Below are positions 1-7,344 of a stretch of 64,000 bases of DNA, piece after piece (positions within the stretch are counted from its first letter, which is position 1; the number at the start of each line of letters is the position of its first letter). This stretch comes from Catenuloplanes niger (GTDB taxonomy: Bacteria; Actinomycetota; Actinomycetes; Mycobacteriales; Micromonosporaceae): the NCBI RefSeq assembly GCF_031458255.1, contig NZ_JAVDYC010000001.1, positions 1,435,001 to 1,499,000 of the forward strand, read 5' to 3'. Below the pieces are notes generated by a model that worked only from the letters and a program-made list of their open reading frames with translations, had not been told where the DNA came from and searched no databases. The position numbers and the translations under genes were made by a program.

Positions 1-594
1 GTCGACGGCTTCGCCACGGTCGACGACCGGGTGGTCGCCGGCGAGGTCACCGGCGACGGGCTGGCCGGGCTGCCCGCGCTGCTGGCCGGGCTGCCGCGGC
101 GGGCGGCCGAGCTCACGGTGGAACTGGCGGCCGGCGTGCTGACGCTGACCGGCACCGCCGGGTCGGAGACCGAGTGGATCGCGCTGACCACGGCCGCCCG
201 CGGCACCGGGCTGACGGTCGTCGACCGGCTCGGTGTCGTGGACCTCGGTGCGCAGCTGGCCGACGTACCCCCGTTGCTGTTCCCGGAGGGCAGTGCCTGG
301 CTGTCGCCGCAGGCGCAGCGGAACCTGTGGCGCACCGCCGGGCTGCTGAACGCGTATCCGAGCGCGACGGTCAGGATCGAGGGGCACACCGACGCGTTCG
401 AGGCGGGCGATCCGCTCAGTGCGGAGCGCGCCGTCGCGGTTCGCGACGTCCTCGTCTCGTTCGGCATCGACGGCGGCCGGCTGACCACCGACGGTCTCGC
501 CCACGACCGTCCGGACCGGCCCGACGACACCGACGACGGCCGGGCCCACAACCGGCGCGCGGTGCTCGCGGTCACCGGCCCGGCCGGTCCCTGA
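1..594 (+). CDS. OmpA-family C-terminal domain protein, 5' truncated
   Basis: The frame is open from the first base of the window, so the gene starts upstream and only its last 197 residues are visible. The first half resembles a BON-like module (a TVELAAGVLTLTGTAGS stretch). The second half is an OmpA-like peptidoglycan-binding domain: a PPLLFPEGSAWLSPQAQ start, the VRIEGHTDAFEAGDPLSAERA core with the GHTD and LS..RA signatures, and a C-terminal NRRAVLAV. In actinobacteria this BON-plus-OmpA order is known from ArfA/OmpATb-type envelope proteins. I infer a membrane-tethered, cell-wall-binding role. A strong hairpin directly follows the stop. Confidence 0.75.
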   Translation, partial: VDGFATVDDRVVAGEVTGDGLAGLPALLAGLPRRAAELTVELAAGVLTLTGTAGSETEWIALTTAARGTGLTVVDRLGVVDLGAQLADVPPLLFPEGSAWLSPQAQRNLWRTAGLLNAYPSATVRIEGHTDAFEAGDPLSAERAVAVRDVLVSFGIDGGRLTTDGLAHDRPDRPDDTDDGRAHNRRAVLAVTGPAGP

Positions 595-599
595 CGGAT

Positions 600-640
600 G
601 GCCGGCGCCCGGGGCGGTCACGGCGCCCCGGGCACCGGCC
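600..640. terminator. Hairpin terminator after the OmpA-like gene
   Basis: GGCCGG pairs with CCGGCC and GCCCGGGGC with GCCCCGGGC around an 8-9-nt loop, with one unpaired base on each side. It starts 6 nt after the stop codon. There is no U-tract, as is usual in high-GC actinobacteria. Confidence 0.6.
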
Positions 641-820
641 ACCCGGCCCGGTGAGCGGCCACCCGCCGTCCGATGCCACCGGAGACGGTCGGTGCCGTCG
701 CCGAGGACGGTCGGGGTGCCGGCTTTCCGGCGCGTCCACGGCATCACCGCCGATAAACTGGACAAAACACCACCACGGGGGTACGAGATCAACGGGCGTC
801 GGCCAGGAGCCGCGCGGGCG

Positions 821-1474
821 GTGCGCGAGTTGCCGTCGGCCGCGCAGGTGCTGGATCGCGTCTTCGCGGGGCGGGTGCTGCTGGCCGTGCTGCGTGGCCT
901 GCCGATCGATCGGACGGTGGCGCTCGCCGAGGCCGTCTGGGACACCGGTCTCGGCGTGGTCGAGGTGCCGCTGCACGCGCCGTCGTCCCGGGACGCGCTC
1001 GCCGCGGTCGCCCGTCTCGGCGCCGAACGTGGCGAGGTGGTCGGCGCGGGCGGCGTCCTCACGCCCGATCTGGTGCCGGTCGCGAAGGCCGCAGGCGCCG
1101 CGTTCACGCTGTCTCCCGGCTTCGACCCGGACGTGCTCCGGGTCAGCCTCGCGGCCGGTCTGGCCCACGTGCCGGGTGCCAGCACCCCGACGGAGATCCA
1201 GCGTGCGCTCCGGACCGGCTGCCGGTGGCTGACCGCGTTCCCGGCGGCGCCGCTCGGCCCGTCCTGGATCCGCGCGCTGCGTGACGTCTTCCCACAGGTC
1301 GCGCTGATCGCCACCGGCGACGTGACCGTCGCGAACGCGGCCGAGTTCCGCACCGCGGGGGCGCGCTGCCTGGGCGTGGACGGCGCGCTCCTGCCGCCCG
1401 GCGGCCTCGCCGCCCTGGTCGCGGCGCTGGGCCCGGTGCCTGACGCCACCGGCCCCGGGGCGGCACCGGCCTGA
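821..1474 (+). CDS. KDPG/KHG aldolase-family protein lacking the Schiff-base lysine
   Basis: This (beta/alpha)8-barrel protein of 217 residues (GTG start at 821, AGGAG 11 nt upstream) matches bacterial 2-keto-3-deoxy-6-phosphogluconate aldolase (Eda) along its length: VVEVPLHAP with the conserved Glu near residue 48, VVGAGGVLTP, FTLSPGF and HVPGASTPTE. The Schiff-base lysine of the FKFFPA motif is replaced: the sequence is LTAFPAAPLG, with Thr near 138. The active-site Arg after the Glu is His, and the usual GTV is GGV. The frame stays open to 692, but the extra N-terminus is not family-like. No other Entner-Doudoroff gene is nearby. The fold is clear; aldolase activity is doubtful. Confidence 0.75.
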   Translation: MRELPSAAQVLDRVFAGRVLLAVLRGLPIDRTVALAEAVWDTGLGVVEVPLHAPSSRDALAAVARLGAERGEVVGAGGVLTPDLVPVAKAAGAAFTLSPGFDPDVLRVSLAAGLAHVPGASTPTEIQRALRTGCRWLTAFPAAPLGPSWIRALRDVFPQVALIATGDVTVANAAEFRTAGARCLGVDGALLPPGGLAALVAALGPVPDATGPGAAPA

Positions 1475-1585
1475 CGGACCGCGGCCCGGTCCCCGGCCCC
1501 ACCGGTGCGCGCATCGACGCCGGCGGCGCGGTGCCGAGGCGGCCGGTACGCCGGGCCGTGCGCTACCGGGCGTGCAGAGCGCGGC

Positions 1586-2545
1586 TCACGTGCGGGGTTC
1601 GCCGGGGGCACGGCGGGCCACCTCGCGGGCGTACCGCGCGGGAGTCAGGCCGTAGTGGCGGCGGAACGCGCGGATGAAGTGGCTGCTGTCCGCGAAGTGC
1701 CAGCGCGCCGCGAGCGCGGAGACCGCCGGCGGCGCGGCGGAGACCAGTGCGGCGGCGGTGAGCGCGGCGTGGGCCTCCTCGAGGCGGCGGCGCCGAAGGT
1801 AGGCGGTGACCGGCTCGCCCGTACCGGCGAACGCGCGGTGCAGCGTGCGGACGGAGACGTGCAGCGCGCGGGCCAGGGTGGCGGGCGTGAGCTCCGGATC
1901 GGTGAGGCGCGTGTCGGCGAGGTCGCGGGCGGCCCGGGCGAGCGCGTGCGCCAGGCGTGGCTCGGCCTCGTCGACGTAGCCGTGCAGCACGCCGCGGACC
2001 AGTTCGACCATCGCGTCCCGGGCCGCGCCGAGGCCGGCCTCGGTGAGCTCGCCGATCGTCTCGTGCAGCATGCTCGCGTGCGCCAGCAGCAGCCGTACCT
2101 CGGGCGCGCCGGCCGCACCGCGGATGAACGGATCGCCGGTGAGCGGCGCGAGCGCGCCCGGGGACAGCCCGACCGTGCGGGCCGTTGTCCGGGGTCCGAC
2201 GTCGAAGCCGGTCATCCCGGTCGAGCGGCCGAGCAGGAACCGGCCGGCCGGGACCGGCACGGCATCGCGGCCGTACCGGAACGTCCAGGCGCCCCGCTGG
2301 ACGACGTGCAGCCGCAGCTCCCCGCGGCCGGGCACGCCGCCGGCCCGTACCCGCGTGGTGGTGTGGAAGTCCATCACCGCCACGTCCCGGGCGCGGGACG
2401 CGACGCCGCGCAGCCGCGACGAGGCCCCGGTGGTGTCCTGGGTGAAGCGGGGCAGCGGAAGGCCGATCTGCCGGTCCCAGTCGCCGAACGTGCCGTCGTC
2501 GATCCGCTCGGTGTCCAACCGGACCGTGCCGCGCGATGCGCTCAT
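1586..2545 (-). CDS. AraC-family transcriptional regulator
   Basis: A 319-residue regulator. The N-terminal ~190 residues are an AraC-type sensing domain (RGELRLHVVQRGAWTFRYGRDAV, then a PAGRFLLGRS cupin-like stretch). The C-terminal ~100 residues are the double helix-turn-helix (LTPATLARALHVSVRTLHRAF and ARWHFADSSHFIRAFRRHYG). I chose the ATG at 2545 because the longer in-frame version would run into the divergent gene. It is transcribed away from a sugar-isomerase-like gene across an 88-bp gap, the usual geometry for a regulator controlling its neighbour. The effector is unknown. Confidence 0.85.
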   Translation of the reverse strand: MSASRGTVRLDTERIDDGTFGDWDRQIGLPLPRFTQDTTGASSRLRGVASRARDVAVMDFHTTTRVRAGGVPGRGELRLHVVQRGAWTFRYGRDAVPVPAGRFLLGRSTGMTGFDVGPRTTARTVGLSPGALAPLTGDPFIRGAAGAPEVRLLLAHASMLHETIGELTEAGLGAARDAMVELVRGVLHGYVDEAEPRLAHALARAARDLADTRLTDPELTPATLARALHVSVRTLHRAFAGTGEPVTAYLRRRRLEEAHAALTAAALVSAAPPAVSALAARWHFADSSHFIRAFRRHYGLTPARYAREVARRAPGEPRT

Positions 2546-2620
2546 CCGCCCATCCAACACCCGGCGCGGAGGTTCCACGGTGCGGCACCCAGGTTCAACC
2601 GGGCGTGGTCCGCCGCTGCC

Positions 2621-2626
2621 TAGCGT
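2621..2626 (+). promoter_or_regulatory. Candidate -10 hexamer of a leaderless promoter
   Basis: TAGCGT lies 7 nt before the ATG at 2634 and no Shine-Dalgarno sequence is present. This spacing is typical of leaderless actinobacterial mRNAs. Prediction only. Confidence 0.4.
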
Positions 2627-2633
2627 GGCCGCC

Positions 2634-3455
2634 ATGGAGATCACGTTCACTCATCTGCAGCTGGCCGGTGCGTTGCCGCCGGAGCCGCCGCGTTTCGGGT
2701 TCGACGAGCGGTTGGCGGCCGTGGCCGGTGCCGGCGGTACCGGGCTCGCCACCCAGGTGTTCGAACTGGACGAGCTGCTGGCGACGCGCTCACCGGCCGA
2801 GGTGCGCGCGCTGCTGGACGCGCACGGCGTGCGGTTCGTGGAGCTGGAGGCGATGTACGGCTGGTTCGCCGGCGACCGCGGGCCGGAGGAGGCACTGCTG
2901 CGGTACGCGGAGCTGTTCGGCGTGCCGCGGATCAAGACGGCGGTGCTGCTGCTGCCGCCGGCCGTGCGGCCGGACGCGGATCTGCTGGCCGAGCGGTTCG
3001 CGGCGCTGTGCGACCGGGCCGCCGCGGCCGGGACCACGGTGGCGCTGGAGCCGGTCGTGGTGCTGCCCGGCTTCGACCACGTGGCCGCGCACGACCTGGT
3101 CCGCACGGTGGACCGGCCGAACGCGGGCCTGTTGTTCGACGCCTGGCACGTGTTCCGCGACCCGGCCGGGATGGGGGTGGTGCGCTCGGTGGCGGCCAGG
3201 CACGTGGCCGGCCTGGAGCTGACCGACGGGCTTGCCACGCCGAAGGGCGGCATCTACCAGGACTGCGTCGACGAGCGGCTGCTGCCGGGTGCGGGCGACT
3301 TCGACCTGGCCGGGCTGCTGTCCGCGCTGGGGGCGACCGGCGCGGACGTACCGCTGTCCGTGGAGGTGCTCTCCACCGAGCTGCGGGCGCTGAGCCCCGC
3401 GGAGAACGCCCGGCGGACCATGGCGGCGGTCACGTCGCTGCTCGCCCGGGGGTGA
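2634..3455 (+). CDS. Sugar phosphate isomerase/epimerase (xylose isomerase-like TIM barrel)
   Basis: A 273-residue AP-endonuclease-2/xylose-isomerase-like TIM barrel. Visible signatures are RFVELEAMYGWF, VALEPVVVLPGF with the metal-ligand Glu, NAGLLFDAWHVFRDP with the Asp-x-x-His pair, a later LELTDG strand and a C-terminal PLSVEVLS strand carrying the final Glu. The family isomerises or epimerises sugars, inositols or hydroxyacids using a divalent metal. The substrate cannot be read from sequence. The gene is divergent from an AraC regulator. Its 3' end overlaps the convergent heparinase-like gene by 26 bp. It is probably part of a carbohydrate-catabolic function with its neighbours. Confidence 0.8.
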   Translation: MEITFTHLQLAGALPPEPPRFGFDERLAAVAGAGGTGLATQVFELDELLATRSPAEVRALLDAHGVRFVELEAMYGWFAGDRGPEEALLRYAELFGVPRIKTAVLLLPPAVRPDADLLAERFAALCDRAAAAGTTVALEPVVVLPGFDHVAAHDLVRTVDRPNAGLLFDAWHVFRDPAGMGVVRSVAARHVAGLELTDGLATPKGGIYQDCVDERLLPGAGDFDLAGLLSALGATGADVPLSVEVLSTELRALSPAENARRTMAAVTSLLARG

Positions 3456-5211
3456 ACCTGATGGTGACCTCGCCGGTGACGGCCGGCGCGGTCACGTCCA
3501 GCGTCATCAGGGTCAGGCGGTCGCCCCAGACCGCGTGCAGCTGCGGGTCGGTCAGGTCGAGGTGCTCGGTGCGCGGCCGCACGTGGCCCGGCAGCGCGAT
3601 GCGTACCGCCCGGTGGTCGTCGCGCAGCAGCAGGCGCAGCCGGATCCGCTGTGGACGGTGGTCGAGCCGCCAGGCGTCGGTCAGGGTGACCAGGTCGTCG
3701 TCGACGGTGAACGTGCGGCGCAGGGACTCGATGCCGGCCTCGGGCGGGTAGGCGCCGGCCAGGTCGAGCGTGAAGGTCCGCCCGGCGAGTCGCACGTACC
3801 GGGCGGCGAACCCCGGGCCGGGCCGCTGCTCGTGGCCGTCGATCTCCGGGACGCTGTGGAACGCCGACCGGGTGAACCAGGCGCGGTAGCGGTCCGGGCC
3901 GAAGCTGTCCCGGTCGTAGACGCCGGTGCCCGCGTCGACCACGACCGGCTCACCGTGCACGGCGAGCACGAAGCTGCCGACGTCGTTGTGGTTGTGCGGT
4001 TCGTCGTTGTGGCCGGCCTTCGCGATCAGGTGCAGCGCGCCGCCGCGCAGCGACGCCACCTGGGTCTCCGGCAGCCACTGCACCGGCGGCGCCGGGAAGG
4101 TGCGTGGCGCGGCGTCGCGCCAGACCGGGTCGGTCAGCGCCGCGATCGCCCGGCCCATCGGGCTGGGCAGCGTGGTCAGCGGGTCGTCGCCACGGGACGC
4201 CCGGGCGAACGCGGTGATCTCGTCGTCGCCGACCGCGCGGCCGTACCGGTGCAGCAGCGCGGGTGAGAGATGGTCCTTGCGGGCGCGGCCGTGCGCGTGC
4301 GGCACCCGGGCGGCGCCGTCGCCGAAGCTGGCGCTCCACTCCCCGCCGAGGTGCGCGGTGAGCGGAAAGCGCGCGATCCGGTGGATCAGCGGCGTGGACC
4401 ACACCGCCGCGGGTACGCCCAGCAGTTCGAGCGCCTCGAACAGCCGGGCGCCGGAGTGCCACCAGTAGGAGATGCCCTCCGGGCAGCCGCCGTCGCCGGG
4501 CACGCCGTCGAGGTAGGCGTCCAGGCTGCGCACGGCCGCGGCGACGATCGGGGCCGGGTCGTCGTCGGTGAGCAGCGCGGCCGCGATGACGTTGCTGATG
4601 ATCCACGGGTTCCAGTTCATCGGCGCGCCGAACCAGGGGTAGCCGGGGCCGTCCGTGCGGAACGGGTCGAGCACCCGGCGGCGGATCTCGGCCGTGACCC
4701 GCTCCGCCGTGCCGGGGACCGTGGCGAACAGGTCCGCGTGCAGGCACCGGATCCAGGCGAGCGTGGCCGCGGTCTCGGCCGCGAAGAGGTCGAGGTACGG
4801 CCGGGCGGGGTCGGGCACCACCCGCTCCGGGCCGAGGGCGAGGTCGTCGTGGGCGGGCAGGCACCAGGTGGTCTCCTCGGCCAGCAGCCAGACGCCGTCG
4901 AGCAGTTCGTCCGCGTAGCGGTCCGCGTCGCCGGTGAGCGCCAGCGCGAGCGCGGTGGCGTGCAGCCGGTGGCGGCGGGCGAAGTACGGCTCCTCCCAGG
5001 CGAGCCGGCTGCCCTCGCGCAGGTAGGCACGCCAGTGGGTGAGCGTCGGTTGCGGCCAGGGCGTGCCGAGTGTCTCGTCCGCGATCGCCACGATCCCGTC
5101 CCGGGTGGGCGCCGGCACGTCCGCGAACGCGGCCCGGTCGACGCCGGCGCGGGGTGCGAGCCGGCCCTCGCGGAGCGCGGCGCTCAGCGGGCCGGGCTGG
5201 TCGGTGCGCAT
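3430..5211 (-). CDS. Heparinase II/III-family polysaccharide lyase-like protein
   Basis: A 593-residue protein with an N-terminal alpha/alpha-toroid (about residues 40-330; WLLAEETTWCLPAHDD, GYPWFGAPMNWNPWIISN) and a C-terminal heparinase II/III beta-sandwich. The sandwich begins near KAGHNDEPHNHNDVGSF, followed by VVVDAGTGVYD and WFTRSAFHSVPEIDG. These His/Asn/Tyr clusters correspond to the lyase active site and metal site. The family depolymerises uronic-acid polysaccharides by beta-elimination. No convincing signal peptide is seen, so the substrate may be imported oligosaccharide. The start at 5211 is preferred over one 18 nt upstream. The last 26 bp overlap the convergent isomerase gene. 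Confidence 0.8.
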   Translation of the reverse strand: MRTDQPGPLSAALREGRLAPRAGVDRAAFADVPAPTRDGIVAIADETLGTPWPQPTLTHWRAYLREGSRLAWEEPYFARRHRLHATALALALTGDADRYADELLDGVWLLAEETTWCLPAHDDLALGPERVVPDPARPYLDLFAAETAATLAWIRCLHADLFATVPGTAERVTAEIRRRVLDPFRTDGPGYPWFGAPMNWNPWIISNVIAAALLTDDDPAPIVAAAVRSLDAYLDGVPGDGGCPEGISYWWHSGARLFEALELLGVPAAVWSTPLIHRIARFPLTAHLGGEWSASFGDGAARVPHAHGRARKDHLSPALLHRYGRAVGDDEITAFARASRGDDPLTTLPSPMGRAIAALTDPVWRDAAPRTFPAPPVQWLPETQVASLRGGALHLIAKAGHNDEPHNHNDVGSFVLAVHGEPVVVDAGTGVYDRDSFGPDRYRAWFTRSAFHSVPEIDGHEQRPGPGFAARYVRLAGRTFTLDLAGAYPPEAGIESLRRTFTVDDDLVTLTDAWRLDHRPQRIRLRLLLRDDHRAVRIALPGHVRPRTEHLDLTDPQLHAVWGDRLTLMTLDVTAPAVTGEVTIRFTPGRAAT

Positions 5212-5266
5212 GGCGGCCGACCGTAGCACCGGACGTCCCGGGAGACGATCAACCGTTCACGACCGA

Positions 5267-5316
5267 ACACACTCAGATCGTTTCGAGCAGGACACACTCA
5301 GATCGTTTCGAGCAGG
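5267..5316. repeat. Perfect 25-bp tandem duplication spanning a gene end
   Basis: Positions 5267-5291 and 5292-5316 are identical. The inner copy holds the last codons and the stop of the SARP gene; the outer copy is non-coding remnant. On the minus strand each unit encodes the same LLETI end. Confidence 0.95.
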
Positions 5317-6029
5317 CGCTGGTGGAGGCGGCGCAGGACCGGTCCGGGCTCGACCGCGAGGTCGGTGACCAGCCGGTTGCGGGTGCGGCGGTAGAGGTCG
5401 AGCGCCTCCGGCAGCCGGTCGGACGCGTGCAGCGCCTGCATCAGCTGGCCGACGAAGCGTTCCCGGAGCGGGTGCCGGCCGACCAGGCGCACCAGCTCGG
5501 GCACCAGCCGCCCGGCCTCGCCGGTGCGCAGCAACGCGTCCAGCCGGTCGCCGATCGCGGCCAGCCGCAGCTCGTCCAGGCGCGGCGCCTCGATCGCGTG
5601 GATCGGCAGCGCGCCGAGGTCGGCCAGCGGCGGGCCGTGCCACAGCGCGAGGGCCTCGTCCAGCAGCGGTACGGCCGCGGCCGGTGACTGCGAGCGCGCG
5701 TCCGCGGTGAGGCGCTCGAAGCGGTCCAGGTCGAGCGTGCCCGGCGGCACGTCGAGCCGGTAGCCACCGGCCGCGGTGCGCACGGCCGGGACCGCCTTGC
5801 GCAGCCGGGAGACGTAGTTGCGGGCGGTGACGACGGCGGTGGGCGGCGGCCGGTCGCCCCAGAGCAGGTCGACGAGCGTGCCGACCGCGACGATGCGGCC
5901 GGCGCGCAGCAGCAGGGCGGCGAGGATCGCGCGCTGCCGTGCGGCCGGGACCGGCACGGGCTCACCGCCGCGCCGGGCCTCGACCGGGCCGAGGAGGCGG
6001 TATCGCGTCTCCGGGAGAGCGTCGTTCAT
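5298..6029 (-). CDS. SARP/AfsR-like regulator with BTAD domain
   Basis: A 243-residue protein with an N-terminal OmpR-type winged helix (YRLLGPVEARRGGEPVPVPAARQRAILAALLLRAG, then TARNYVSRLRKAVPA) and a bacterial transcriptional activator domain of TPR-like helices (LDLDRFERL, LWHGPPLADL, ELRLAAIGDRLDALL, LDLYRRTRNRLVTDLAVEPGPVL). This is the short SARP layout, without an NB-ARC domain. SARPs usually activate secondary-metabolite clusters by binding direct repeats near the -35 region. No such cluster adjoins it, so its target is unknown. The ATG at 6029 is chosen because the domain begins right after it. Its 3' end carries a 25-bp duplication. Confidence 0.85.
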   Translation of the reverse strand: MNDALPETRYRLLGPVEARRGGEPVPVPAARQRAILAALLLRAGRIVAVGTLVDLLWGDRPPPTAVVTARNYVSRLRKAVPAVRTAAGGYRLDVPPGTLDLDRFERLTADARSQSPAAAVPLLDEALALWHGPPLADLGALPIHAIEAPRLDELRLAAIGDRLDALLRTGEAGRLVPELVRLVGRHPLRERFVGQLMQALHASDRLPEALDLYRRTRNRLVTDLAVEPGPVLRRLHQRLLETI

Positions 6030-6161
6030 GGCGGATACCGAACCAGTGCGGACGATCATCCGGCAAGCACGCCGGACGGAACCGGACGTATCCGGACGGG
6101 CACGCACGGTTGTCAATCAGCAAGTACTGTCTCACCTGCGGCACCACGAATCGGGGAAGCT

Positions 6162-7245
6162 GTGGGATCGGTGGAGAAGCAGGTGTCCGGCCGTCCGGAT
6201 CCGTCCGGATCGGACAGTGCGGGCGAATTCACGGACGCGCTCGTGGCGCTCCGGGTGTGGGCGGGCAAGCCGTCGCTGCGGACGCTGCGGGACCTGGCCC
6301 GGCCGGCCGGGGCGCTGCCGACCAGCACGGTGCACGAGATCCTGGCCGGGCGACGGCTGCCGAACCTGCCGCGGCTGGAGTTCGTCGAGGCCTACGTGCG
6401 CACGTGCCTGCGGGTGCACGGCGGTGCCGAGCCGGCCGAGACCGAGGCCGAGGTGCAGCGCTGGCGGGACGCGTGGCGGCGGCTGACCTCGGACCGGCCG
6501 TACGCGATCGCGGACGGTCCACCGCCGGTGCTCGCCCGCGCGCCGGACCCGCTGCCACCGGTCACCGTGGTCACGCCGGAACCGTTGCCGGCGGCCGATC
6601 CGCCACCGCGGACGATCGTGCTCGCACCGCCGCGCCGCCGGTCGGCCCGGATGCTGGCCGCGGCCGGGCTGTTCCTGACCGGGCTGCTGGTCGGCGCGGT
6701 CGGTGTCTGGTTCCTGCCCCGGGACTCCGGCGCGCCGGCCACGGCCGCGTCCGGGTCCGCGCCCCCGGAGGTGACGTGCCGGACGGCATTGCCCGCCCCG
6801 CCGGACGGCCCCGAGCTGATCAGCAACGGCGCGTTCGACCGCCCGCTCCGCCGTCCGTGGTGGACGGACTCGCCGAAGGTCGAGCTGACCGCGGCCGGCG
6901 ACGCGCTGGTCGCCCACGTGATGGGCGGGGACCGTGAACGCGTGGGACGCCGGGCTCGTCCATGGTGGACTCGGGCTTCGCGCGGACACGGGCTACGCGC
7001 TGGTGTTCCGGATCGCGGCGAGCACCCCGGCGCGGGTGCGGGTGACGGTGCAGGACGGCGCGTCACCGGAGGCCGGGCCGATGCTGGTGCACGACGTGCC
7101 GGCCGGGCCGCAGCCGTGCCTGGTGGCGCTGCGGTTCGTCGCCGACGCCGACACCGACGCCGGTGAGCTGGGGTTCGGCGTGGGCGGGCAGCGGACGGCG
7201 TACTCGCTGACGCTGGACGACGTGTCGCTGCGCCCGGCCGGCTGA
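6162..7245 (+). pseudogene. HTH-transmembrane-CBM protein with a one-base frameshift
   Basis: The first frame encodes an XRE-like HTH (about residues 15-105: LRTLRDLARPAGALPTST, EILAGRRLPNLPRLEF), a Pro-rich linker, one membrane helix (MLAAAGLFLTGLLVGAVGVWFL) and the start of a carbohydrate-binding-like domain. The domain continues in the +1 frame from about 6931 (NAWDAGLVHGGLGLRADTGY to TLDDVSLRPAG). Removing one G from GGGG at 6927-6930 restores a continuous protein of about 360 residues. The restored junction then matches the CBM of the next gene, which reads VTGGT here. This is either a real lesion or a homopolymer sequencing error. The intact form would be a membrane-tethered DNA-binding protein with an extracellular sugar-sensing domain. 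Confidence 0.7.
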
Positions 7246-7344
7246 CCCCACCGCGCTATCCCGGCGCTACCGGGACGATGACGGCGGCGCTCATTCTTCC
7301 GCTCGGGATCGGCGGGGGCCGGTCCCGCACCGGAGGAAACAGTG

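Noticed and set aside
692-820. ATG at 692 as the start of the aldolase-like gene
   Set aside because: The first 43 residues do not resemble the family and contain promoter-like AT-richer sequence; GTG 821 has a better-placed ribosome site.
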